64,000 nt of DNA, taken from the NCBI RefSeq assembly GCF_900109775.1, contig NZ_FOAX01000002.1, positions 1,488,001 through 1,552,000 on the forward strand, in the 5' to 3' direction. Origin of the DNA: Pseudoxanthomonas sp. GM95 (GTDB lineage: Bacteria; Pseudomonadota; Gammaproteobacteria; Xanthomonadales; Xanthomonadaceae). Shown in pieces: positions 53,596 through 62,559 of the stretch (positions within the stretch are counted from its first letter, which is position 1; each line of letters opens with the position of its first letter). A program made the translations under genes and the position numbers. The notes below the pieces were generated by a model. The model made no database searches and was not told where the DNA came from. It was given only the letters and a program-made list of their open reading frames with translations.

Positions 53596-54072
53596 TTAAG
53601 CCTCGATGCCCCACTTGTGAGCGTCGGCTGGCTTTTCCTTGTAGATCACGCCGGCGAAATCGACATGGAGTTCGGTCCAATCTCCTCCGCCCTGATAGGC
53701 CAGGACCTCGAAGTGCTTGGGTTTGCGCTCGGGTGTCCCTTCGACCGTCCAGCCGGCTTTGCCGACGGCCTTCAGGACCAGCTTCGGATCGGCCGCAACG
53801 TCGGCATGGTGGTGCTTGGGGCTGTGGCGGGGTTTTTTGTGTTCGACGTCTACCGGACGCCCGCCTTTCTTGCTGATCCAAAGAACCTTGATCTCTGAAG
53901 GCCTTTGCTCGCCTTCCAGGGTGACTTTCAAGCCTTCCGCAAGCGGGAAAACTTCAGCGCCTTTCGGCCCCAGGTCGGCAAGGTGGATCTGCCCATTGGA
54001 TAGCACAGTGAAGCGATGGACGAAGACATTTTCGATCACGCCATTCAAGGTGATCTTTTCATGGTGCGGCAT
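53596..54072 (-). CDS. Hypothetical protein, His/Lys-rich linker between two small domains
   Basis: 158 residues from ATG 54072 (MPHHEKITLNGVIENVFVHR). A first beta-rich half (about 5-70) is followed by a His/Lys/Pro-rich linker (RPVDVEHKKPRHSPKHHHAD). A second compact half (about 95-158; ELHVDFAGVIYKEKPADAHK) resembles small PepSY-like folds. No family is recognised. The linker could bind metal or nucleic acid. It is preceded by a GGAGAAATG-like ribosome-binding site on its strand. Confidence 0.75.
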   Translation of the reverse strand: MPHHEKITLNGVIENVFVHRFTVLSNGQIHLADLGPKGAEVFPLAEGLKVTLEGEQRPSEIKVLWISKKGGRPVDVEHKKPRHSPKHHHADVAADPKLVLKAVGKAGWTVEGTPERKPKHFEVLAYQGGGDWTELHVDFAGVIYKEKPADAHKWGIEA

Positions 54073-54181
54073 GCATTTCTCCGTAGAGCGCCCAACCGCG
54101 GGCGCACACCTTCAATTGCGTCCTTCGCGGGCATTTCAATTTAATTGCTTTAGTGCGTCGCAGATCTGTTCAGGTGCACGC

Positions 54182-55480
54182 TCAAAGCTGCGACTTGAAG
54201 GGCAGCACCAGGGTCTCGAACAACCGCTCCGAAAGCGGCCTTTGCTGCCACTGCTGGAGGGTGTAACGCTTGGACCGTTCCAGGTCGCGCTCGAAGACCG
54301 CACTCAGGCGCTCGGCCATGACCGGGTCATACATGTTGAGGCTGGCTTCGTCGTTGAGCCTGAAGGAGCGGATGTCGAAATTGGTCGAGCCGACCGAGAC
54401 CAGCAGCTTGTCGATGATCAGCAGCTTGGTGTGCAGCATCGTGGGCTGGAACTCATGGAATTCGATCCCTGCCTGCAGCAGCGGTCCCCAGCTTGCCTTG
54501 GAGGCCAGGCGCACGGAGCTCGAGTCGATATGCGGGCCAGGCAGCATGACCCGGATATTGACGCCGCGTTCGGCGGCAGCAAGCAGGGCCTTGGTAATCA
54601 GGTCGTCAGGGACGAAGTAGGCTGCTGCCAGATCGATGCTTGTCGCCGAGGCTGCGATGGAAAGCAGGTACATGAGGTGCATGCTCTCGCTGCCGCCTGC
54701 AGGGGAGGCGAGGAACAGCTGTGCGTCGGTATCGCCGGCGGGCGGAAGTTCCGGATAGAACTCGCGGTAATGCAGGACGCGGCCGGTGCTTTTGATCCAG
54801 TTGTCGTTGAACGCAGCCTGCACCTGGGCCACGACAGGGCCCTCGATCCGGTAGTGCGTATCCCGCCAGTGGTCCGGGTCCTGCGCGTTGCCCATCCACT
54901 GGTCGGCAACGCCGACGCCGCCGGTGAAGCCGATCTTCCCATCGACCACCAGCAACTTGCGGTGGGTGCGATTGTTGACGCGATGGAGGTTGTACCAGGC
55001 CAGCGGCCGGTAGCGGTGCACTTCCACGCCGGCCTGTTCCATCTTCTGGATCAGAGCGTTGTCCATCTTGAGGCTGCCGCCCCAGTCGATCGTCGTACGG
55101 ACTGAAACGCCAGCACGGGAGCGCTCGCATAGCACGTCGCTGAACTCGCGGCCGATGTCGCCAGACCAGTAGATGTAAGTCTCGAAGGTGATGTTCTGCT
55201 GGGCCGAGCGCATGGCCTCGAGCATGGCCGGGAAGATCTCCGCGCCATTGTTGAGTACTTCGATCCGGTTGCCCGGCAGGATGGTCGGCCCCAGCAGCGC
55301 AGACATCTGGCGCTTGAACATCGGGTCGTTGACCTCGTATTCGTGCGCCGGGACATGTTCAAGCTTCTTTTCGGGCGTGGTGAAATTCAGTGCGAACAAC
55401 ACCGCGACCAGGGTCGCCACCACAGCGCCTGCAATGATCCAAAACATCTTCCAGGTGTCCCCAAAGTCGAGCCGCGGCAT
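54182..55480 (-). CDS. cls: Phospholipase-D-type cardiolipin synthase
   Basis: 432 residues from ATG 55480. One N-terminal membrane span (residues about 12-31) precedes two PLD domains. Both HKD motifs are intact: HRKLLVVDGKIGFTGG and HTKLLIIDKLLVSVGSTNFD. It should condense two phosphatidylglycerol molecules, or PG with PE, into cardiolipin at the inner membrane. Class (ClsA, B or C type) is not decided by eye. It is divergent from the transglutaminase gene. Confidence 0.9.
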   Translation of the reverse strand: MPRLDFGDTWKMFWIIAGAVVATLVAVLFALNFTTPEKKLEHVPAHEYEVNDPMFKRQMSALLGPTILPGNRIEVLNNGAEIFPAMLEAMRSAQQNITFETYIYWSGDIGREFSDVLCERSRAGVSVRTTIDWGGSLKMDNALIQKMEQAGVEVHRYRPLAWYNLHRVNNRTHRKLLVVDGKIGFTGGVGVADQWMGNAQDPDHWRDTHYRIEGPVVAQVQAAFNDNWIKSTGRVLHYREFYPELPPAGDTDAQLFLASPAGGSESMHLMYLLSIAASATSIDLAAAYFVPDDLITKALLAAAERGVNIRVMLPGPHIDSSSVRLASKASWGPLLQAGIEFHEFQPTMLHTKLLIIDKLLVSVGSTNFDIRSFRLNDEASLNMYDPVMAERLSAVFERDLERSKRYTLQQWQQRPLSERLFETLVLPFKSQL

Positions 55481-55675
55481 CCCCGCCAGGGCGCGATTGT
55501 CAACAAAAGGGCTTCACACGCGGTGTGAAAGCCAGCCGCGACGATGACGCACTTTCCGGCGCCCACGCTGGGCCAAGCCTCCGGCTTCCACACGCGTCCC
55601 GGCGATAGCGGCAGGCCTATACATCTGCTGCACAAACCTGCACTCAGACTGCGCGCCCACCACAGGAGTGCCCCC

Positions 55676-56476
55676 ATGAAGATGCTTGCCGGCTGCGAAC
55701 TGCTCTTGGAGGCAGAAGCGCCAAGCCCGGTGGTCTCCATGCTGCGGCCCCGTGATGCGCAATGCATCTGGCGGGTCGACGGGCGCCCTGGCTTCCAGCC
55801 GCGGCATGCTTTCGAGGAGTATCTGGATACCTTCGGCAACTTCTGCCAGCGCTTCTGGGTGCCTGAAGGTCAGATGCGGGTGCGCATTGAGGCCACGCTG
55901 GAAGCCGATGACGAACTTGCATTCGATGAATCGGCGGGGCTGGTCACGCCATTTGCGCTGCCCGCGCAAACGCTTCAGTTCACCCTGCCGAGCCGGTACT
56001 GCGCATCGGACCGTCCTGAGCTCAACGCACTGGCGACGAAGATCGTCAAAGGCTTTGCGCCTGGGTACGCGCAGGTGGAAGCGATCCGTGCCTGGATCAG
56101 GCAGAACATCGAGTATCGCTACGGCGTAAGCAACGCGCACAGTTGCGCGCGCGACACCATCGAGCAGCGGGAAGGGGTGTGCCGTGATTTTGCACACGTT
56201 GGCATTGCGCTGTGCCGGGCATTGGATATCCCTGCACGCATGGTGGTCGGTTGGTTGCATGGCCTTGAGCCGATGGACATGCACGCGTGGTTCGAGGCCT
56301 ACGTGGGCGATGCCTGGTACACCTTCGACGCGACCCAGGCCGAGCGCAGGGCTGGGCGTGCGGTGATCGGCTACGGACGCGATGCAGCTGACGTAGCCTT
56401 CCTCATGAGCTATGGGTCGCTCAGGACCGTGTCGGTCAACGTCTGGACCCAGGCCGAGCAGGCGCAGTTCGCCTAG
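55676..56476 (+). CDS. Transglutaminase-like cysteine protease family protein
   Basis: 266 residues from ATG 55676; the frame extends upstream without a conserved start. An N-terminal beta domain (about 1-125) precedes a transglutaminase core with the complete triad: Cys in GVCRDFAHVG, His in MDMHAWFEAYVG and Asp in YTFDATQAER. Homologues occur in operons with alpha-E and ATP-grasp proteins that modify peptides; those partners are not seen here. It is 3 bases upstream of a zinc metallopeptidase, a clear operon pair. Confidence 0.92.
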   Translation: MKMLAGCELLLEAEAPSPVVSMLRPRDAQCIWRVDGRPGFQPRHAFEEYLDTFGNFCQRFWVPEGQMRVRIEATLEADDELAFDESAGLVTPFALPAQTLQFTLPSRYCASDRPELNALATKIVKGFAPGYAQVEAIRAWIRQNIEYRYGVSNAHSCARDTIEQREGVCRDFAHVGIALCRALDIPARMVVGWLHGLEPMDMHAWFEAYVGDAWYTFDATQAERRAGRAVIGYGRDAADVAFLMSYGSLRTVSVNVWTQAEQAQFA

Positions 56477-56479
56477 GCC

Positions 56480-57586
56480 ATGAAGCTCTTCACCTGTGAC
56501 GTGTGCAGCCACGTCGTCTACTTCGAAAATTCCCAATGCCTGCGGTGCGGTGCGCGCCTGGCCTTCGACCCTGGGCAGACGGCCATGGTGGCAGTGGTCG
56601 CTGAAGGTACGTTGTGGGTACACGTGGCTGACCAGGCCAGGCGCTGGAGGCTGTGCTCCAACGCGGCCTATGGGGCGTGCAACTGGCTGATCGAGAGTAC
56701 CGATGTGTCTGCGTACTGCCGGGCTTGCCGGCACAACCGGACGATCCCGGACCTGAGCTGCGACAATCGGATCGAGGCCTGGCGGCGCATCGAGGTCGCC
56801 AAGCGCCGCCTGTACTACACGATCCTGCGGCTGCATTTGCCTGCCCCTGCACCGGGGGAGGACGACCACGAGCCGCTGGTGTTCAATTTCCTGGCCGATC
56901 AGCCGGCCATGCCGCAGGTCATGACCGGGCATGAGAATGGACTGGTCACGATCTCACTGAGCGAGGCAGATGATGCCGAGCGTGAACGATCGCGGGTCCG
57001 CCTGGGCGAGCTCTACCGCACCCTGCTCGGACACTTCCGGCATGAGGTGGGCCACTACTACTGGGACAGGCTCGTTCGCGACACAGGCCCAGACGAGCGC
57101 TCAAGGTTCAGGGAGTTGTTCGGGGACGAGCGGCGCGACTACGCCAAGTCGCTGGCCGATTACTACAGCTTCGGAGCGCCGGACGATTGGCAGGAGCGCT
57201 TTGTCAGCCCCTATGCCACGGTCCACCCGTGGGAGGACTGGGCCGAGACCTGGGCGCACTATTTTCATATCGTCGATACGCTGGAGATGGCAGGTGCCTT
57301 CGGCATCCGGGTGGAGCCTGACGTGCCAGATACCCAGTTCATGGGATCTCGAATCGATTTTGATCCGCACCGCGTGCGCGATTTCCAGAAGATCATTGAT
57401 GCCTGGCTGCCTCTGACCTACGCGGTCAACAGCCTCAACCGCGCAATGGGCCAGAACGACCTCTATCCCTTCGTGATCAACACCCCGCTCAAGGCCAAGC
57501 TGGCCTACATCCATCAGCTGGTCATGGACAATGCGGCGCGCTCGCGCTTAGCCCGGGTCGGGGGCGTGGCCGAATCCGGCGCTTGA
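56480..57586 (+). CDS. Putative zinc-binding metallopeptidase (Mx family)
   Basis: 368 residues. The N-terminus is a zinc ribbon (CDVCSHVVYFENSQCLRCGA with two CxxC pairs), followed by further Cys pairs (CSNAAYGACNW, YCRACRH). The catalytic domain has HExxH in RHEVGHYYWDRLV, with a downstream acid segment WEDWAETWAHYFHI. It matches the predicted zinc peptidase family paired with transglutaminase-like proteins. Substrate unknown. Confidence 0.9.
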   Translation: MKLFTCDVCSHVVYFENSQCLRCGARLAFDPGQTAMVAVVAEGTLWVHVADQARRWRLCSNAAYGACNWLIESTDVSAYCRACRHNRTIPDLSCDNRIEAWRRIEVAKRRLYYTILRLHLPAPAPGEDDHEPLVFNFLADQPAMPQVMTGHENGLVTISLSEADDAERERSRVRLGELYRTLLGHFRHEVGHYYWDRLVRDTGPDERSRFRELFGDERRDYAKSLADYYSFGAPDDWQERFVSPYATVHPWEDWAETWAHYFHIVDTLEMAGAFGIRVEPDVPDTQFMGSRIDFDPHRVRDFQKIIDAWLPLTYAVNSLNRAMGQNDLYPFVINTPLKAKLAYIHQLVMDNAARSRLARVGGVAESGA

Positions 57587-57681
57587 CCGGCCGGTGACAC
57601 GGCACGCCGGCGACGCGGTGTTCACCTGCCCTGGAGGACTGTCCTTTTCAGGCAGCGCAACGCGCATGGCTGAGGAATGAG

Positions 57682-57915
57682 ATGGAACCGAGCTGGGTGA
57701 TCCGCGAGGAATTTGAAGAGCTCCAGGGGCGGCTGGAAGCCCACCGCGCCGCGCTGCGCGGCCTGTTGAGACACCTGGACGAAGGAGCGCGCGAGGCGGT
57801 GCGCAAAGAACTGGCGATCCGCGCCATCGTCGATGGAGAGCCCTCGGCCACCGAAGCCGGCATGCAGGCAGAGGCGGCTGATCTGGTAAAGGCGCTCGGT
57901 TTTACCCCGAATTGA
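57682..57915 (+). CDS. Small helical hypothetical protein
   Basis: 77 residues from ATG 57682, preceded by TGAGGAATGAG. Strong amphipathic or coiled-coil helices (EEFEELQGRLEAHRAALRGL, then EGAREAVRKELAIRAIVDG) end in KALGFTPN. Function unknown. Confidence 0.65.
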   Translation: MEPSWVIREEFEELQGRLEAHRAALRGLLRHLDEGAREAVRKELAIRAIVDGEPSATEAGMQAEAADLVKALGFTPN

Positions 57916-58110
57916 GGCGTCGTCCCATTCGTAGGTTTTGAGATGCGATGGCTCGCCCTAGCCGGCAGCAGCCGATATTCGTTGCTGGTCATGAGAGGCG
58001 CACTGAATGCCTGGTGGCGCGGACGGGCATGGCGAATGTGCCAGGGCCGTAAGTTGCCTGTAAGTCTGGCGGAGAAAGACTGACGTCCCGTTCGCTACTC
58101 CCCCGACGTC

Positions 58111-58914
58111 ATGACCCTGAAAGCCGCTGCAAGCCTGTTCTGCCTGTTCCCTTCCATCGCGCTGGCACAGTCCCCGTCCAGCACAAGTGACTTGCTGGCC
58201 AAGCAGGAAGATGATCGCTGGACCATCGGGGTCGGCGCTTCGGTCAAGGACGATGGCTATGCAGGCGAGGGCACCCGCGTCCGTCCTTTCCCGCTGATCG
58301 GTTACGAAGGTGAGCGTGTGTTCTGGCGTGGCCTCACTGGCGGTGTTCATGTGATCAAAGGTGAGGCTTTCACGCTGGATGCCGTGCTTGCCGGGCGGTT
58401 CGATGGCTTCGACATTGACGACCTGGGAAGAAAGGAACTGGCTGCCAATGGCTTGAACGCCGATCTGCTTGAAGACCGCGACGATGGCCTGGATGCGGGC
58501 CTGTCAGCGTCCTGGCGAGGCGCCGCGGGCGAACTGAAGCTCTCGGCGCTGGCCGACGTTACCGATTCCAGTGGCGGCTACGAGTTCGCCGCTGACTATG
58601 GCTATGCACTCCATTGGGGGCGTACCACGCTGGTGCCCAGTGTGGGCGTGCGCTGGATGTCAAGTGATCTTGTTGACTACTACTACGGGACCCTGGACGA
58701 GGAAGTTGCCCGAGGCGTGGTGCGCTACCAGCCGGGTTCGGCGGTGGTACCGCAGGTGGGGGTTGGGTTCTCGCGTCCCCTGGGCGAGCACTGGAAGGTC
58801 ACCGGCTCGGTCAATTACAAGTTCCTCCCCAGCGAGATCACCGACAGCCCGCTGATGGATCCGGACGTCAGCGGCGCGATGGGTGTGCGCGTTGGCATTG
58901 GCTGGTCGTTCTGA
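58111..58914 (+). CDS. MipA/OmpV family outer membrane protein
   Basis: 267 residues with a signal peptide (LKAAASLFCLFPSIALAQS). The MipA/OmpV beta-barrel pattern follows: RWTIGVGASVKDDGYAGEGT, then VRPFPLIGYEGERVFWRGL, and the C-terminal strand GAMGVRVGIGWSF ending in Phe, the outer-membrane insertion signal. It precedes a response regulator and kinase by 34 bases, a common arrangement in which the system regulates the porin. Confidence 0.92.
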   Translation: MTLKAAASLFCLFPSIALAQSPSSTSDLLAKQEDDRWTIGVGASVKDDGYAGEGTRVRPFPLIGYEGERVFWRGLTGGVHVIKGEAFTLDAVLAGRFDGFDIDDLGRKELAANGLNADLLEDRDDGLDAGLSASWRGAAGELKLSALADVTDSSGGYEFAADYGYALHWGRTTLVPSVGVRWMSSDLVDYYYGTLDEEVARGVVRYQPGSAVVPQVGVGFSRPLGEHWKVTGSVNYKFLPSEITDSPLMDPDVSGAMGVRVGIGWSF

Positions 58915-58948
58915 GAAGGTAGCCGCCCTGTCTCTGGCGGGAAACCTG

Positions 58949-59659
58949 ATGACCGACACAGCGCCAGCCATCGCCACCCGCGTGGCCCTGATCGAGGACC
59001 ACCCCAGGCTGGCAGGGTTGATCGAGCGTGGGCTGGCCAGCGCCGGGATCGCGGTCGATGTCTTCCAGACGCTGGAATCTGCCTGGCATGGCTTGAGTGG
59101 GCAGGGCTATGCGGTGGCCATCGTCGACCGCGGCATGCCCGATGGCGACGGCCTGGACCTGGTGCGCCGGTTGCGGCGCGCCGATGTGCGCACGCCCTGC
59201 CTGATGCTCACCTCGCGCGATGCGTTGCGCGACCGCGTCGATGGGCTGGACGCAGGCGCCGATGACTACCTGCCCAAGCCGTTCGCCCTGGACGAGCTGG
59301 CAGCCCGCGTGCGTGCCCTGATGCGGCGCCCGACGGCGCTGCGCAGCGTGGCGCCGAGCTTCCTGGGGTTGAGCGTGGAGCCGGAAAGCGGCTCGATGCT
59401 GGCCGGGCAGGAACGCATCAGCCTGGCGCCTGCAGAGTTGCAGCTGATGCTGGCCCTGCTGCGAGCGCAGGGCCAGACCGTCAGGCGGAGCGCGCTGGAG
59501 AACGCGGCATGGGGCGTGGGCGGGGCAGTGACCCCCAATGCGCTGGACGTGGCCATCCACCGTTTGCGCAAGAAGCTGGTCGCGATCGAGGCGGCGGTGG
59601 GCCTGGTCAACGTACGCCAGCAGGGCTTTGCACTCAGGGCGGCCGATGCTTCCGCGTAG
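58949..59659 (+). CDS. OmpR-family response regulator
   Basis: 236 residues from ATG 58949; the longer frame from 58883 overlaps the porin. Receiver: acidic pair in VALIEDHP, phospho-acceptor in AIVDRGMPDGDGLDL, Lys in DDYLPKPF. C-terminal winged helix: NALDVAIHRLRKKL, then QQGFALRA. It overlaps the downstream histidine kinase by 14 bases. Confidence 0.93.
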   Translation: MTDTAPAIATRVALIEDHPRLAGLIERGLASAGIAVDVFQTLESAWHGLSGQGYAVAIVDRGMPDGDGLDLVRRLRRADVRTPCLMLTSRDALRDRVDGLDAGADDYLPKPFALDELAARVRALMRRPTALRSVAPSFLGLSVEPESGSMLAGQERISLAPAELQLMLALLRAQGQTVRRSALENAAWGVGGAVTPNALDVAIHRLRKKLVAIEAAVGLVNVRQQGFALRAADASA

Positions 59660-61010
59660 CCTGACCGCCCGCCTGATGCTGGCGGCGGTGGCCGGCCTGG
59701 CCGCGGCGACGGTCGTGGCCTGCGTGCTGATCTGGATAGGGGCCGACCTTCGCTCACCGGACCGGTTGCTGCACGCGGAACTGGAGGAAGAGGTCGCCGA
59801 TATCCAGTCGGGGCTGCGGATCGATGCCGCTGGCAAGGCGCATGTAGAGCTCAAGCAAAGCAATGCGCGGGTGTACGACGCCATGCCCAGGGACGCGGCC
59901 TACCTGGTCTACGACGCCTCCGGCCGGGCCGTGGCCCACAGTCCACAAGGGGCGGCGTTGCAGGCGTTGGCTGGCATGTCGCCCGGGCCTGACGCGCTGG
60001 CCGTTTCCGTCGGCAATGGTGATGGGCAACTGCGATTGATCCAGCGTTCGATCCGGCACGGCGACCAGGCATTCACCGTGCGGGTGGCGCGCAGCGACCG
60101 GCTGGTGCTGACCCTGCGCGACTACGCCGACAAGCTGTACGTGCGTGCCGGGCTGGCAACGGCACTGCTCGCGCTGGTGACCTTCGGCGCGGTGGTCTTT
60201 GTGACCGTGCGCCGGATGATCCTGCCGCTTCACCGGGTCTCGCAGGTGGCCGCAGGCATCGGGCCGCGCAACCTGACCACGCGCCTGGACGTGGCGCGCG
60301 TACCGCTGGAAATCGCGCCCCTGGTGCAGGGCTTCAATACCGCGCTGGAGCGCCTGGAACGCGGCTACCGGGTACAGCAGGAGTTCCTGGCCGCCGCCGC
60401 GCACGAGCTCAAGACGCCGCTGGCGCTGCTCCAGGCCGAGATCGAGCTGGGTGGCGCTGCCAATACCGAGCTGCTGCTTCGCGACACCGCGCTGATGGCG
60501 CGTCAGGTGCACCAGCTGCTGCACCTGGCCGAGGTCAGTGAGGGGCACAACTATGCATTCGCCCCGATCGATCCCGGCAGCGTGCTGGAAGAGGCGGTGG
60601 ACTACTTCGAGCGCTTCGCACACCAGCGCAGCGTGCATCTGGAATTTGTGCGTGAGCCTGGGGCGCTTGGCCATGTCGAGGGGGATGCCGCGGCGCTGTT
60701 CGTGCTGGCCAAGAACCTGCTGGACAACGCGCTCAACCACGCCCCGGCCGGCAGCGTCGTCCGGGTCAGGCTGGGCGCCGACGGGTTCTGCGTGCAGGAC
60801 GAAGGTCCAGGCGTTGCGCCGGCCGATCGTGCCCACCTGTTCCAGCGGTTCTGGCGGTCGCAGCGCGATGGCAGTGGCGCCGGCCTGGGCCTGGCGATCT
60901 GCCAGGAAATTTGCGCCGCGCACGGCTGGCGTGTCGGCCTGGCCGATGTGTCCGCCGGTGAGGGCGCTTGCTTCTTCGTGGCAATGAGAACAGGCGAGGA
61001 CACGGCATGA
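59646..61010 (+). CDS. Sensor histidine kinase
   Basis: 454 residues from ATG 59646. The first membrane span is about residues 10-32 and a second near 165-185, bracketing a periplasmic sensor. HAMP, HisKA with phospho-accepting His in AAAHELKTPLALLQAEIELG, and HATPase_c with LLDNALNHA and GAGLGLAICQE follow. It is the partner of the response regulator just upstream. The signal sensed is unknown; the porin gene nearby suggests envelope or ligand sensing. Confidence 0.93.
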   Translation: MLPRSLTARLMLAAVAGLAAATVVACVLIWIGADLRSPDRLLHAELEEEVADIQSGLRIDAAGKAHVELKQSNARVYDAMPRDAAYLVYDASGRAVAHSPQGAALQALAGMSPGPDALAVSVGNGDGQLRLIQRSIRHGDQAFTVRVARSDRLVLTLRDYADKLYVRAGLATALLALVTFGAVVFVTVRRMILPLHRVSQVAAGIGPRNLTTRLDVARVPLEIAPLVQGFNTALERLERGYRVQQEFLAAAAHELKTPLALLQAEIELGGAANTELLLRDTALMARQVHQLLHLAEVSEGHNYAFAPIDPGSVLEEAVDYFERFAHQRSVHLEFVREPGALGHVEGDAAALFVLAKNLLDNALNHAPAGSVVRVRLGADGFCVQDEGPGVAPADRAHLFQRFWRSQRDGSGAGLGLAICQEICAAHGWRVGLADVSAGEGACFFVAMRTGEDTA

Positions 61011-61234
61011 GCGCTAGCCTCGCTTGGGTGGACACGGTGATCGACCAGGACATCTTGACCGTTGCAGGGTTGCTTGAATCCAGCCCTCAGGCGGTGATGG
61101 ACTGGTACTACGGCGTACCGATCCGACCCCTTGGCGATGAGACGGCCGCTGACCTGGTCCGTCAGGGGCGCGGTGCGGCTGTCATGGCCTTCCTTTGGGC
61201 GGCCATCGAGATCGAACCCAATACGAACTGGTAG
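61007..61234 (+). CDS. ParS/MbcA-type (DUF2384-like) small protein
   Basis: 75 residues from ATG 61007, in a 4-base overlap with the kinase. After a short helical start (VIDQDILTVAGLLESSPQAV), the region DWYYGVPIRPLGDETAADLV-RQGRGAAVMAFL matches the toxin-binding domain of Xre/MbcA/ParS antitoxins, where W, P-LG, TA-DLV and G are conserved. No RES-domain toxin is adjacent, so it is an orphan or has another partner. Confidence 0.65.
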   Translation: MSASLAWVDTVIDQDILTVAGLLESSPQAVMDWYYGVPIRPLGDETAADLVRQGRGAAVMAFLWAAIEIEPNTNW

Positions 61235-61352
61235 CGGGCGTCTCACTGGTGCAGGACATGTTGGGGATTGGTCCCCATCCCCGAGCTGCCTGGTCACCCC
61301 TGCATAACCACCACCGCCTAAGGCTGGCACATCCCCTGGACCGGAGCGCGCC

Positions 61353-61850
61353 ATGAAGACCCGACACGTGTATGCAGCCGAGAACCTCGCGGCGGCGCAT
61401 ACCGCCATCCAGGCCGCGCTTGATGCCGGGGTGGCCCATGACGATGTTTCGTTGATCGCCAAGGGCGAGATCGAAATGGAGGCCGTGCCCGATTCGTTGA
61501 AGGAGGCGGAAACCGACTTCAAGCAGGGCGCCCTGCGTGGGGCCGTAGGCGGCGGCGCTGCTGGCTTGGTGGCGGGGCTGATCGGTGTGGCCGTGCCACC
61601 GCTGGGACTGACCCTGGCGGGTGCTGGCGCGCTGGCACTGGCCGGTGCCGCGGTTGGCACCTGGTCGGCCGCGCTTGTGGGGTCTTCGGTGTCCGATCCG
61701 GTACGGCGAACGTTCGAAGAAGAAATCGAGGCGGGCCGGGTACTGGTCGTTGTCGATGCCGAGCCTGTACTGCTCGAACAAGCCGACGCGGCGGTGATCG
61801 GTTCTGGTGTGCGTGCCTTGCCCTACGAGCAGCCCACGGCGCTGAACTGA
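61353..61850 (+). CDS. DUF1269-like membrane protein
   Basis: 165 residues from ATG 61353 (MKTRHVYAAENLAAAHTAIQ). An N-terminal sensor-like half precedes a Gly/Ala-rich hydrophobic hairpin (GAVGGGAAGLVAGLIGVAVP and LTLAGAGALALAGAAVGTW) and a C-terminal acidic segment. It fits the general-stress DUF1269 pattern. Role unknown. Confidence 0.75.
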   Translation: MKTRHVYAAENLAAAHTAIQAALDAGVAHDDVSLIAKGEIEMEAVPDSLKEAETDFKQGALRGAVGGGAAGLVAGLIGVAVPPLGLTLAGAGALALAGAAVGTWSAALVGSSVSDPVRRTFEEEIEAGRVLVVVDAEPVLLEQADAAVIGSGVRALPYEQPTALN

Positions 61851-61914
61851 GCGGAGTCCAGGTATGGCCTTGAGTTTTGCTCTGGGTGCGGACGCCATGC
61901 GCGCCTGCGCGCGC

Positions 61915-62250
61915 TCAGAAGTTGGACTCGTCGTATTCGCGCAGGAATGACTCCAGGCTGGACAGGGCAGACGGTGGTAGATCCTTCTTCAGCACCGGTG
62001 GCAGCGGTGGTCTTGCTGCCAGCCAGCGATCAATGCATCGGCGTGCCAGCTTGACCGAGCGAATGTGGCCACTGTGGCGGATGCCGCGCCAGGTCACCCA
62101 ATGGACGCCATCGGGCTCGACGCCGGCAACCATCGATCCCTTCCAGAACAGCGCCCAACCTCCCCTGGACGCCTGCCAGTTGTAGCGGGGCTCGATCTGC
62201 GGGCCCTTGAAGCCCTCTCCGCGCTGATGATTTCCGCTTTCCGGTCCCAT
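61915..62250 (-). CDS. Hypothetical protein
   Basis: 111 residues from ATG 62250; the longer open frame upstream extends into the palindrome region and is not supported. It has a Trp-rich first half (QIEPRYNWQASRGGWALFWK) and then SGHIRSVKLARRCIDRWLAA and a helical acidic end. No family recognised. It faces the DUF1269 gene tail-to-tail. Confidence 0.65.
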   Translation of the reverse strand: MGPESGNHQRGEGFKGPQIEPRYNWQASRGGWALFWKGSMVAGVEPDGVHWVTWRGIRHSGHIRSVKLARRCIDRWLAARPPLPPVLKKDLPPSALSSLESFLREYDESNF

Positions 62251-62327
62251 GGGAGCTTTCCTGATGACGCCGCGCCCGGCCCATGTCCTTCGGGACCAAT
62301 CCCGGGCGGATAGGCGGGGTGTACGAG

Positions 62328-62347
62328 AGGTGTACATTTGTACACCT
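62328..62347. promoter_or_regulatory. Palindromic operator candidate
   Basis: AGGTGTAC-ATTT-GTACACCT is a perfect 8-bp inverted repeat. A further half-site GGTGTAC lies just before it (62318-62324). It sits in the 309-base region between the minus-strand gene (start 62250) and the sensor kinase (start 62560); apart from it I see no feature in that region. Confidence 0.5.
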
Positions 62348-62559
62348 TCTTTGTCCTCGATGCCTCCAGGTATGGAGCGAACCCTCTCCACCGGGCTCCG
62401 GGCAGGTCGATCTCCGCGGTGTGCCGGTCGTTTGGGGTGAAGGAGAGCGGGCGCGCCCACGGCACCGGGTGATTGTTGCTTCACGGACAACTTCCCCAGA
62501 ATAGGCTCCCGACCTTCCGTCGGACCGGCGTCAAAGCCGATTGCAGGACTGCCGGGGAC

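Noticed and set aside
59754..60923. 389-codon minus-strand open frame
   Set aside because: Antisense to the histidine kinase catalytic domains.
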